NCBI RefSeq assembly: GCF_022558445.1
Contig: NZ_CP054699.1
Coordinates: 2,930,001-2,994,000 of the forward strand
Reading direction: 5' to 3'
Length of the DNA stretch: 64,000 nucleotides
Source of the DNA: Candidatus Contubernalis alkalaceticus
GTDB lineage: Bacteria > Bacillota > Dethiobacteria > SKNC01
The notes under the pieces: model-generated
What the model was told of the DNA's origin: nothing
The model's database searches: none
Seen by the model: the letters and a program-made list of their open reading frames with translations, nothing else
Part shown: positions 50,860 through 58,855 of the stretch, piece by piece
Layout of the letters: every line of letters begins with the position of its first letter
How positions within the stretch are numbered: the stretch's first letter is position 1
Position numbers and translations under genes: made by a program

Positions 50860-52500
50860 TTGAAAATTACCATGGCTCAGCTGAACCCCTTTGTGGGAGA
50901 TATTGAAGGAAATTTATCTAAACTCATTCAGGTGTTAAGCCAGCAAGAAAATTCCGACCTGGTGGCAGTCCCAGAATTGTTCCTGGTGGGTTACCCTCCC
51001 CGGGATCTGCTGGAAAGATCCTGGTTCATTAAAAAAACCCATCAAGCTGTCCAAAAACTACAGGAAATATCTCTGCGCTTCCCTGAAACCGGAATACTGG
51101 TTGGCATCCCTTCCCCCGCCGGTCAGACCGGGAAAAAACTACACAACTCAGCTATTTTGGTATATCAGGGGACAGTCATATTCAGCCAGCACAAATCTCT
51201 AATGCCCACCTATGATGTATTTGACGAAGCTCGTTATTTTGAACCGGCTCCGGAAATTAACATAGCCTACTTTAAAGGGGAAAAACTGGGGATTTCAATC
51301 TGTGAAGACGCCTGGAATAAACCGGAACTGTGGCCTAGAGGAAGAATTTATGCCCTGGATCCCATAGAAATACTGGCACAAAAAGGTGCAACCCTGTTTG
51401 TTAATATTTCCGCTTCCCCCTTTTGTATCGGTAAAGAGGAAATAAGGTACCGCTTGATATCCAACCATTCCCAAAGGCACGGTATCCCTTTTATCTATAT
51501 AAACCAGGTGGGGGGAAACGATGAATTGATTTTCGACGGCAGAAGCATGTGTTTTGATAAGAAGGGCCAGCCCATCACCATCCTGCCTTCCTTTGTGGAG
51601 CATATAGAAACTGTTGATACCTGCGCTCCAGGGACTCCAGGGCTTTACCGCCCCCAGGGAAAAATTGAATCCGCCTTTGATGCCCTGGTGCTGGGATTGA
51701 AGGATTACCTGCGCAAGTGCGGTTTTTCAAAAGCCATAGTAGGCCTTTCCGGCGGAATCGATTCTGCCGTTACCTGCTGCCTGGCCCAGGCAGCCTTGGG
51801 CCGGGAAAATGTCTTAGGCATCTCTATGCCCTCACCCTATTCCTCCCGGGGTAGTGTGGAGGATTCAAGAATACTGGCGGAAAATTTAGGAATTGATTTT
51901 AAAGAAATAGAGATTACACCAATCTACAAGGCCTACCTGAATACCCTAAATAAACATTTTGATGAAAAAAACACCGAAATAGGCGTAACGGAGGAAAATA
52001 TACAGGCCAGAATTCGAGGCAATATCCTGATGGCCTTTTCTAATAAATACGGTCACCTGGTGTTATCTACGGGAAATAAAAGTGAAATCTCCGTAGGCTA
52101 CTGTACCCTATATGGAGATATGAGCGGAGGCCTCAACCTCCTGGCCGATGTCCCCAAAACCCTGGTATATGAAATAGCCCGGTTCATCAACCGAAAAACT
52201 GAAATCATCCCTAAAGAAATCATGAATAAGCCACCTTCGGCAGAACTTAGGCCGGACCAGCTTGATCAAGATTCCCTTCCCCCTTACCCTATACTGGACA
52301 AAATACTTCATAATTATATAGATGAGCAGCTTTCTGTAGAAGAGTTAATAGCCTTGGGCTTTGACCGGGAAACGGTAATGTGGGTTACCCATACGGTAGA
52401 TAAAAACGAATACAAGCGAAAACAGGCGGCCCCCGGATTAAAGGTAACCACCAAAGCCTTTGGAGTCGGACGAAGAATGCCCATCGCCGCAAAATATTAA
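50860..52500 (+). CDS. nadE: glutamine-hydrolysing NAD+ synthase
   Basis: 546 residues. N-terminal nitrilase-like glutaminase (~1-260): Glu in VPELFLVGYPPRDLL, Lys in SQHKSLMPTYDVFDEARYF, nucleophile Cys in GISICEDAWNKPELWPRG. C-terminal synthetase (~285-546): VGLSGGIDSAVT P-loop, STGNKSEISVGYCTLYGDMS and PPSAELRPDQLDQDSLPPYP. It makes NAD+ from deamido-NAD+, ATP and Gln. Start is the TTG/ATG codon region MKITMAQ after AAGGGGG. The hydrolase gene follows after 15 bp. Confidence 0.96.
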   Translation: MKITMAQLNPFVGDIEGNLSKLIQVLSQQENSDLVAVPELFLVGYPPRDLLERSWFIKKTHQAVQKLQEISLRFPETGILVGIPSPAGQTGKKLHNSAILVYQGTVIFSQHKSLMPTYDVFDEARYFEPAPEINIAYFKGEKLGISICEDAWNKPELWPRGRIYALDPIEILAQKGATLFVNISASPFCIGKEEIRYRLISNHSQRHGIPFIYINQVGGNDELIFDGRSMCFDKKGQPITILPSFVEHIETVDTCAPGTPGLYRPQGKIESAFDALVLGLKDYLRKCGFSKAIVGLSGGIDSAVTCCLAQAALGRENVLGISMPSPYSSRGSVEDSRILAENLGIDFKEIEITPIYKAYLNTLNKHFDEKNTEIGVTEENIQARIRGNILMAFSNKYGHLVLSTGNKSEISVGYCTLYGDMSGGLNLLADVPKTLVYEIARFINRKTEIIPKEIMNKPPSAELRPDQLDQDSLPPYPILDKILHNYIDEQLSVEELIALGFDRETVMWVTHTVDKNEYKRKQAAPGLKVTTKAFGVGRRMPIAAKY

Positions 52501-52515
52501 AAAAGGAGGAAACTT

Positions 52516-53295
52516 ATGAGCAGTTATAAATTTCTGGACACGCCACTGCTGCTGCAGTACCTTTTCTTCCCTCAGTCGGACTTCAGTCCCTGTCCTGAAA
52601 ATTCCTTTGACCTGATGGTCCCTGTGGATGAAAAGGAAAATGTCGCCGTATCCTGCCGTTTTTATAGCGGAGACAAACACTGGCCCTGGATTTTATATTT
52701 CCATGGAAACGGAGAGGTAGTTAGTGACTATGATTATATCGCTCCCCTTTATCATCGGGAGAAACTAAACCTGGTAGTATCGGACTACCGGGGCTACGGG
52801 GCCAGCAGTGGGCGGCCCACCTTTCAAGCCCTGATAGAGGATTCTCATGATGTTTTAAAAAAAATACAGGAGGAACTTATCCATCGGGAATATTCGGATA
52901 GATTGTTCATCATGGGACGGTCTATGGGTAGTATCGCTGCCCTGGAACTGGCCCGGCAATACCCACTGGCCTTTAAAGGATTAATCATTGAAAGCGGTTT
53001 TATCTGCGTCACACGACTGATAAAACATCTGGGGCTTCCTTCTCAGGGCATGGACCTGGACTCGCTGGAAAAAGAATGCTTAGAAAAAGCTAAGGGTATC
53101 TCCATTCCTTCCCTGGTTATCCATGGGCAAAATGATAAACTGGTCCCTCTTCAGGAGGGAAAGGACCTGCATAATGAGCTGGACGGCTCCCAGAAAAAAC
53201 TTCTGGTAATCCGTGAAGCTGATCATAATAATATTATGTTCATTAAACAGGAACAGTACTTTAAGGCGCTGCATAAATTCTGCTATACATGGTAA
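52516..53295 (+). CDS. alpha/beta hydrolase
   Basis: 259 residues. Oxyanion ILYFHGNGEVVSDYDYIAPL, strand with DYRGYGASSGRPTF, nucleophile Ser in FIMGRSMGSIAA (GxSxG), acid Asp in VIHGQNDKLVP and His in READHNNI. All triad residues are present, the layout of a BEM46/FrsA-like serine hydrolase. ATG behind AAAAGGAGGAAA, 15 bp after nadE, so one operon. Substrate unknown. Confidence 0.9.
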   Translation: MSSYKFLDTPLLLQYLFFPQSDFSPCPENSFDLMVPVDEKENVAVSCRFYSGDKHWPWILYFHGNGEVVSDYDYIAPLYHREKLNLVVSDYRGYGASSGRPTFQALIEDSHDVLKKIQEELIHREYSDRLFIMGRSMGSIAALELARQYPLAFKGLIIESGFICVTRLIKHLGLPSQGMDLDSLEKECLEKAKGISIPSLVIHGQNDKLVPLQEGKDLHNELDGSQKKLLVIREADHNNIMFIKQEQYFKALHKFCYTW

Positions 53296-53332
53296 AAAAA
53301 TAGTTAAAAAATAGTTTAAGAATAATTTGAAA

Positions 53333-53485
53333 CTATGAACATTTTTCCTTGTTTTTCTCTTGCTTACAGCGGCTGCACCTGCCATCACAGGAGATGGCCA
53401 ACCACTGAAAGCACCTGGGGCAGCGCAGTACTGCTTTTTCATTTTTATAACCACACTTGGGACAAACAAAGCTTTTATTATTCAT
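53333..53485 (-). CDS. 50-residue zinc-ribbon protein
   Basis: A short minus-strand gene, too small for most callers: MNNKSFVCPKCGYKNEKAVL, RCPRCFQWLAISCDGRCSRC, KQEKNKEKCS. Three CxxC pairs (CPKC, CPRC, CSRC) plus two more Cys, enough for one or two zinc sites. Start ATG with AAGGG upstream; it lies tail to tail with the hydrolase gene. Such mini-ribbons act in nucleic-acid or protein binding. No partner recognised. Confidence 0.6.
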   Translation of the reverse strand: MNNKSFVCPKCGYKNEKAVLRCPRCFQWLAISCDGRCSRCKQEKNKEKCS

Positions 53486-53569
53486 ATGGTAACCCTTCTT
53501 ACTTTAATATTTTTAGATTCACTGCTGAAGCTTCAATTTCTCTCTCTTTCAATTCACAAATGAAAAGTT

Positions 53570-53605
53570 CCGGCCCCTTTCAAGTTTTCTAAAAAAAGGG
53601 GCCGG
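53570..53605 (-). terminator. terminator between feoB and the zinc-ribbon gene
   Basis: CCGGCCCCTTT / AAAGGGGCCGG, 11-bp perfect GC-rich stem, 14-base loop, followed by a short T-rich run on the minus strand (AACTTTTC). Confidence 0.8.
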
Positions 53606-53675
53606 ATGCTTTTAGGCTAATCATAGCCCTCACTTAGATGACATTAAATACCAGTACTGCTCTATCTACTATTTC

Positions 53676-55664
53676 CTATCTACCCAAAGGAATGGCCCCA
53701 ACTTTTTGAGAGCCTCTGTACTTTAGCTTGCAAAGGGTGGAGAGAACCACTATGGTAACGCTGAAGGAAATCGCTGCTGCCATAATGCTTCCTGATTCAC
53801 CCACAAAGGAGAACAATGTAATCAGCTGAGCCATAATACCTCCCACCAGGAAAGCAACAACCCAGGTTCCGGCCCACATCAGAAGAGCTTCTTTCTTGCT
53901 CCGTTCCTTAAAAATTATCAAGACCGAGGCAATACAGGGAACAAACAAAGTAATGGTTATTAAGGAAACCAGCACCTGAACGGGAGCCAAGGACATGGAT
54001 GCCAGGCCGGCCGCTGCAAAATCCCTCCGGACTATACCCATGATAAAGGCAGTTGCTGCCCCAGCAGGCAGGTTCAACCAGCCTACCGTCAGTGGGGTCA
54101 GCCAAATCTGTACCCTTTCCAGAAGCCCGGAAAGACTTAGAGTGCTGATAAGCAGAGCTCCCACGGCAAACAGGGGAATCGCTTCCTTGATAAACTGGTA
54201 AGATTTGATCATAGTCTTTTTAAAAACATTGTCCACTCGAGGTATCCGTAAAGCAGGCAGATCGATCAACAGGTCGGTAGAATCCCCGGGAAGAAGAGCA
54301 TGCAGGAAGCTTCCCACAGCTATGAATACCGCCAGGATTACCATCAAGTAAGCCAGGGCAAATTGATAGCCCAGGCCTGCCAGCATACCCACGATTACCC
54401 CCAGCTGGGCAGAGCAAGGAATGGTGAGCCCTAATAAAAAGATAGTGATTCTCTTTTCCCTCTCTGAACCCAAAAGCCTGGTTACAATCGTGCCCATGGT
54501 GACACAGCCTAAGCCCAGGATAAAGGGGATAACCGCTCTTCCATTCAAGCCAATCCCACTCAAAGCCCGGTCCACAAGAGTAGCAATCCTGGGAAGATAA
54601 CCGGAATCCTCAAATAAGGACAGGAAAAAATAAAATCCTATTACCAGGGGAAGAAGAATACCGAACACATAGGTAACAGTCATAGTCAGCAGGCCAAACT
54701 CCCCTGCCAATATTTCAGAAAATACCGTTCCTTCCGGGATAAACCGGGAAAGAAAATTGGTCACTGCAGGACTGTAAATCTCTTCAAATACTACCTCCTC
54801 CATTAAATCCACTACCGTCTCCGCAATAAATACGCCGATCACCTGGTACATGGCCCAAAGGGCCAGCAGCAACAGAGGAATTCCGGTAACGGGACGAATC
54901 ATCAATCGACCCAATTGAGCAGAGAGAGTTTTCTTAACCTGTTTTTCCTCCATAACTATTTGCACCACCTGGTTCACTCTACGGCGTCGTGCTAAATAAA
55001 TGTCCTCCCTTAAATTATCCGGCTCCACTCCATGCCGTGCCGCGATGACCGGGTCTCCCTCCAGGATCAGCAGAGCCTCTCCTTCAGTCCCCACTCGATC
55101 CATATATTTGGTTATGATATTCTTTAGAACCGAAATACGTTTACCTTTTCGGGCCTCCGACAGCTTGTCCTTTATTTCTTCTAACCCCTTTTTCTTAACT
55201 GCTACAGTGGGAACAACCGGCACTCCCAATTCCTTCTCCAGCAGTTCAGCATTGACACCAAGGCCCCTTTTCTCCGCCTCATCCAACATATTTAAGGCAA
55301 TAACTACGGGTATTCCTGTATCTATAATCTGCTGAGTTAAAAACAAATCTCGTTCCAGATGAACGGCATTAACTATGTTGATTACCAGATCTGCAGACAA
55401 AATAATGTCCCGAGCTATTTTTTCTTCGTCATTAAAGGAAGATATTCCGTAAACTCCGGGAGTATCCATAAGCACATCATTACCGAATTTACCATGAGAT
55501 ATTTCCAATGTAGTTCCCGGATAATTGGAAACATCGACGTACATCCCCGTAAAGTAATTGAAAAAAACTGATTTTCCCGAGTTGGGATTTCCCGCCAGGA
55601 CAACTTTCTTTGCTCCAGCAGGTATATTAATGTCCAGAGTTAAATTATGATTATGGGATGCCAT
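53676..55664 (-). CDS. feoB: ferrous iron transporter B
   Basis: 662 residues from the ATG at 55664 behind AAGGAGG. N-terminal GTPase: G1 GNPNSGKSVFF, G3 MDTPGVYGISS, G4 ALNMLDEA. Helical spacer, then the eight-helix permease with GRAVIPFILGLGCVTMGTIV (first gate) and IVRRDFAAAGLASMSLAPVQ (second gate). It moves Fe2+ into the cell. feoA precedes it on the same strand; both follow the palindrome-bearing promoter at 56060. Fits an anaerobic life. Confidence 0.96.
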   Translation of the reverse strand: MASHNHNLTLDINIPAGAKKVVLAGNPNSGKSVFFNYFTGMYVDVSNYPGTTLEISHGKFGNDVLMDTPGVYGISSFNDEEKIARDIILSADLVINIVNAVHLERDLFLTQQIIDTGIPVVIALNMLDEAEKRGLGVNAELLEKELGVPVVPTVAVKKKGLEEIKDKLSEARKGKRISVLKNIITKYMDRVGTEGEALLILEGDPVIAARHGVEPDNLREDIYLARRRRVNQVVQIVMEEKQVKKTLSAQLGRLMIRPVTGIPLLLLALWAMYQVIGVFIAETVVDLMEEVVFEEIYSPAVTNFLSRFIPEGTVFSEILAGEFGLLTMTVTYVFGILLPLVIGFYFFLSLFEDSGYLPRIATLVDRALSGIGLNGRAVIPFILGLGCVTMGTIVTRLLGSEREKRITIFLLGLTIPCSAQLGVIVGMLAGLGYQFALAYLMVILAVFIAVGSFLHALLPGDSTDLLIDLPALRIPRVDNVFKKTMIKSYQFIKEAIPLFAVGALLISTLSLSGLLERVQIWLTPLTVGWLNLPAGAATAFIMGIVRRDFAAAGLASMSLAPVQVLVSLITITLFVPCIASVLIIFKERSKKEALLMWAGTWVVAFLVGGIMAQLITLFSFVGESGSIMAAAISFSVTIVVLSTLCKLKYRGSQKVGAIPLGR

Positions 55665-55756
55665 ATTTGAATGCCTCCTTGTCTTGTTGTCCTTTTTTAA
55701 TTTATGGAACACATAGATTACTGGGCTTATAATTTTCCTTAAAATAACATAATATT

Positions 55757-55981
55757 TTAATTTAATTCAGTAGTAATATCAATACTTTTACAGAGATTTC
55801 TTCCCAACGCAATTTCCTGCCTTTCCTTCCGCACAACAATAGGGCCGGCGGGAATTATTTCTTCACACATTAAAATTTCCCCTTCAGCAATACCAAACCT
55901 GATGGCCTGTGACCTGGTCATTTCATCAGGGATATAAACTACTTTAAAAGATTGTCCCTTTTTCACTTTATCCAATGTCAA
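55757..55981 (-). CDS. feoA: ferrous iron transport protein A
   Basis: 74 residues, an SH3-like FeoA domain: KGQSFKVVYIPDEMTRSQAI, RFGIAEGEILMCEEIIPAGP, VVRKERQEIALGRNLCKSID. TTG start behind AAGGGAGG, eight bases spacing. It modulates FeoB. First gene of the feoAB operon, with a ~110-base leader. Confidence 0.93.
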   Translation of the reverse strand: MTLDKVKKGQSFKVVYIPDEMTRSQAIRFGIAEGEILMCEEIIPAGPIVVRKERQEIALGRNLCKSIDITTELN

Positions 55982-56059
55982 TTTAAAAACCTCCCTTTAT
56001 TTTTCTAATTAATTAGCAATCTAGCAATCTAATAAGATTTTCAATCTAGCAAAAAACCC

Positions 56060-56126
56060 GAGAATGAGAGCTAATCTCATTCTCATTTATAAGAAGATTA
56101 TACCCTCACCAATAACACTCTGTCAA
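56060..56126 (-). promoter_or_regulatory. feoAB promoter with palindromic iron-type operator
   Basis: Minus strand TTGACA (56126-56121), 18 bases, TATAAT (56102-56097). About 12 bp after the -10 comes GAGAATGAGA-TTAGC-TCTCATTCTC (56084-56060), a perfect 10-bp dyad around the start point. Position suits a Fur- or DtxR-type repressor; a following GGGTTTTTT also lets it fold as an attenuator. Confidence 0.75.
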
Positions 56127-56223
56127 TATATATTTAAATTATCTCCCTTGATAACTTCATGCGTATAATACAAATATACAGTTAAAATGTGAGCTACTAA
56201 TATGGAAAATATCATAACAGAAA

Positions 56224-56255
56224 AAACCCCAAAGAGAGATCTCCCCGGGGTTATA
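56224..56255 (-). terminator. terminator of the YibE/F-like gene
   Basis: Minus strand AACCCC ... GGGGTTTTTT with an internal GAGATCTC, immediately after the stop at 56265. Confidence 0.75.
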
Positions 56256-56264
56256 ATTTATCTA

Positions 56265-57386
56265 TTATTTCAGACGGTAAAGCCAGGCGGCCATTATGGC
56301 GGTAACTGGAACTGTGACCACCAGACCGATACTGCCGGCTATACTTCTCACAATTTCTGTAGCTATTAGATCTAAGTTTGCTATTTTAATCCAGGACATC
56401 TCATAACCCATCAAAAGCAATAACAGAGGAGTAGCGCTCCCAACATAGGCCAAAATTAAAGTATTAGCCATGGTGCCCATAATATCCCGCCCGATATTCA
56501 TCCCCGATACCAGCAGGGAATAAGAACTCAACCCCGGGCTATTCTCCTTTAATTCAGAAATCGCCGAAGAGATAGAAATTCCAACATCGGTCACCGCCCC
56601 CAGGCAGCCGATTATGATCCCTGCAAACAGAAGGCCTTGGATATCTATGGTAGCATGGTCCATAAACATAAGCATCTGGGCTTCTTCACTGCTGAAACCC
56701 GTCAATAGGGCCAGTTTTCCCGTCCAAAGAGCCAATAAGCCGGCAACGGTTACACCACTTATGGTGCCTACCACTGCAGCCAGGGTTTTCTTTCCCCAAC
56801 CTCCTACCATGAATAAGGTAAACACCGCAGTAATGCTGGCAGAAATCACCGAAACCAGGATAGGATTATAACCCCTTAAAATCAGGGGCAGCATAACCAT
56901 AATAATAATAACCCCCGTAAAAGCTAAGGCAATCAGGGTTTTCAGTCCTTTTAAACCCCCAATCAGCAGCAGCAGCACAATAAAAAAGGCAATTAAGTAA
57001 TAAATATACTTGTCCCTTACTACCTCTTGAAAATAAACCATCTGAATGCTTCCTTCTTCCATCTCTGCCAATAGAAGGATATCCTGTCCCTCCTCCAGGT
57101 AAACATCGAAGTAAGGATGGCCCATAAGGACATTCTCAATAGTAAAAACCTGCCCCCTGTATTCCCCTGAAGTAACCTTAACTTCTACCGATTGTTCCAT
57201 GGTAATATAATCGGCAGTAGGGACAATGTCTGTAACTGCAGTTACTCTACCCCTTAAAACCAATTCTTCATAAGAATCATATTGCTTATATTGCTCATCT
57301 GAATATACTGCCTGGCTGTATCCTAATAGTAAAAGAAACACCAGGCTGAATACCAATATGTACCTTTTTTTGCCCGGACTAAACAT
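56265..57386 (-). CDS. YibE/F-family membrane protein
   Basis: 373 residues from the ATG at 57386 (AAAGGGTG upstream). Signal or first helix (~9-27), an outside domain (~28-118, VTAVTDIVPTADYITMEQSV, VFTIENVL), then seven to eight helices with the family blocks FMDHATIDIQGLLFAGIIIG, CLGAVTDVGISISSAISEL and GMNIGRDIMGTMANTLILAY. Function not established in the family; a transport role is often assumed. It stands alone with its own terminator. Confidence 0.9.
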   Translation of the reverse strand: MFSPGKKRYILVFSLVFLLLLGYSQAVYSDEQYKQYDSYEELVLRGRVTAVTDIVPTADYITMEQSVEVKVTSGEYRGQVFTIENVLMGHPYFDVYLEEGQDILLLAEMEEGSIQMVYFQEVVRDKYIYYLIAFFIVLLLLIGGLKGLKTLIALAFTGVIIIMVMLPLILRGYNPILVSVISASITAVFTLFMVGGWGKKTLAAVVGTISGVTVAGLLALWTGKLALLTGFSSEEAQMLMFMDHATIDIQGLLFAGIIIGCLGAVTDVGISISSAISELKENSPGLSSYSLLVSGMNIGRDIMGTMANTLILAYVGSATPLLLLLMGYEMSWIKIANLDLIATEIVRSIAGSIGLVVTVPVTAIMAAWLYRLK

Positions 57387-57723
57387 ACCCCACACCCTTT
57401 CTAAAAATTTACACAATCCTCTTCATTATAATCAGGCTTCCTTTTGCAGTCAACATCAATGCTCCCGTGCTTTGAGCTGTTCAGCCCTTAGATTCGCTCA
57501 CGGAGACGCTCCAACAGTCACCTGCCTTACTATTTCTATACCTCAATCCTTGCACTTATGATAAAATGAACTAAACGTTGATAAATACTCCTGCTTTATT
57601 TTTATCCTGCCTGGGAGTTATGGCAGAACAAAGATTAAAAGTAAACAAACACAGTCTTTTTAATTTGACGGTAGAAAAGTTAAGTTATGACTGAACAAAG
57701 GTTAGAAAGGAACAGTTTAAAAA
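57387..57723. other. divergent region between the YibE/F-like gene and holA
   Basis: No coding frame or repeat seen. AT-rich near holA. No promoter boxes that I can fix with confidence. Confidence 0.4.
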
Positions 57724-58725
57724 ATGGATGCAGCACAAGCATTGAGGGAAATAAAAAAAGACAGCATTTTTTCCTGCTACCTCCTGTATGGTGAAGAAAA
57801 ATACCTGAAGAAAAAAATCCTGGAAGCCCTTCAAGCAAAACTTTTGGACAATGAAATGCTGTCCTTCAACTATGATATATACAATGGGAAAAAAAGCACT
57901 ATTTTTGAGATCATTTCTCGGGCTGAATCTCCCCCGGTGTTAAGTGAAAACCGTCTGCTGGTAATCAGCGATTCACCTTATTTCTTTGAACCCCTAAAGG
58001 ATAGAGAAGCCGAGGCTTTAAAGAATTATCTAGAAAAGCCGGTAACCTTTACCTGTCTGGTGTTTATGTGCCCCACTATTGACCGGAGAAAAAAACTTAC
58101 TAAAATCATGCTGAAAAATAATTGGGCTATTTCTTGTGAACCGATAAAAGGTAATAGTCTGAACATGTGGATAAGAAAGAGATTCCAGCAAGAGAATAAA
58201 GTAATGGAGCCGGAGGCCCAAAAGCTTCTGATTCAAAGGGCGGGGCCAAACCTGGAGCGGCTTGAAAATGAGCTAAACAAATTGTTCTGTTATTTGGGAG
58301 AGGAAAAAGTCATGACCCGGGAAATGGTGGATCAACTGATTGTAGGCCAGATGGATGTAAATATATTTGAGCTGGTAGATTCCCTAGGCAGCCGAGATCA
58401 GAAAAAGGCCTTAATTCTACTTCAGGGAATTCTGAGGATGAATGAACACCCCTTAAAAATACTGACTATGGTTGCCCGGCAGTTCCGACTGTTACTTCAA
58501 GTAAAATACTGTCTGGAGGAGGGAATTCATCGTAAAGATATAGCCTCTCATCTCAAGCTGGCTCCTTTTATAGTGAATAAACTGCTGAGCCAAACAGAAA
58601 ATTTTTCTATTGAGGAGTTAAGTCAGGCTCTAATCCTTGCTCATGAAACTGATTTAAAAATAAAAACCGGCAGGCAGGACCCTTATGAAGCCATGGATCT
58701 TCTGCTGGCCGATTTAATGAACTGA
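57724..58725 (+). CDS. holA: DNA polymerase III delta subunit
   Basis: 333 residues. N-terminal AAA-like fold without Walker motifs: CYLLYGEEKYLKKKILEALQ, SENRLLVISDSPYF, FTCLVFMCPTIDRRKKL; middle LIQRAGPNLERLENELNKLF; C-terminal NIFELVDSLGSRDQKKALIL, ILTMVARQFRLLLQVKYCLE. It opens the beta clamp during loading. ATG behind AGAAAGG. Normal length. Near rpsT as often in Clostridia, though separated by nadE, feoAB and yibE/F here. Confidence 0.95.
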   Translation: MDAAQALREIKKDSIFSCYLLYGEEKYLKKKILEALQAKLLDNEMLSFNYDIYNGKKSTIFEIISRAESPPVLSENRLLVISDSPYFFEPLKDREAEALKNYLEKPVTFTCLVFMCPTIDRRKKLTKIMLKNNWAISCEPIKGNSLNMWIRKRFQQENKVMEPEAQKLLIQRAGPNLERLENELNKLFCYLGEEKVMTREMVDQLIVGQMDVNIFELVDSLGSRDQKKALILLQGILRMNEHPLKILTMVARQFRLLLQVKYCLEEGIHRKDIASHLKLAPFIVNKLLSQTENFSIEELSQALILAHETDLKIKTGRQDPYEAMDLLLADLMN

Positions 58726-58785
58726 TTTTTTAAATGAAGACTCTTAGAAAAAGGCTGCTTATTTTGAACTACACCGCTAAGCCAG

Positions 58786-58847
58786 GGGACGTTTCCCAAA
58801 GCTTTTGTAAATAAATGGGTTGTCAGAAGAACCGTCTCCTTGACAAC
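58786..58847. repeat. REP-like pair between holA and the GH57 gene
   Basis: GGGGACGTTTCCC (58785-58797) is followed by the hairpin GTTGTCA (58819-58825) / TGACAAC (58841-58847) with AGAACCGTCTCCT in the loop. Same core as the elements at 24188 and 25044. The GH57 stop lies 9 bp away. Confidence 0.6.
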
Positions 58848-58855
58848 TTGACATG

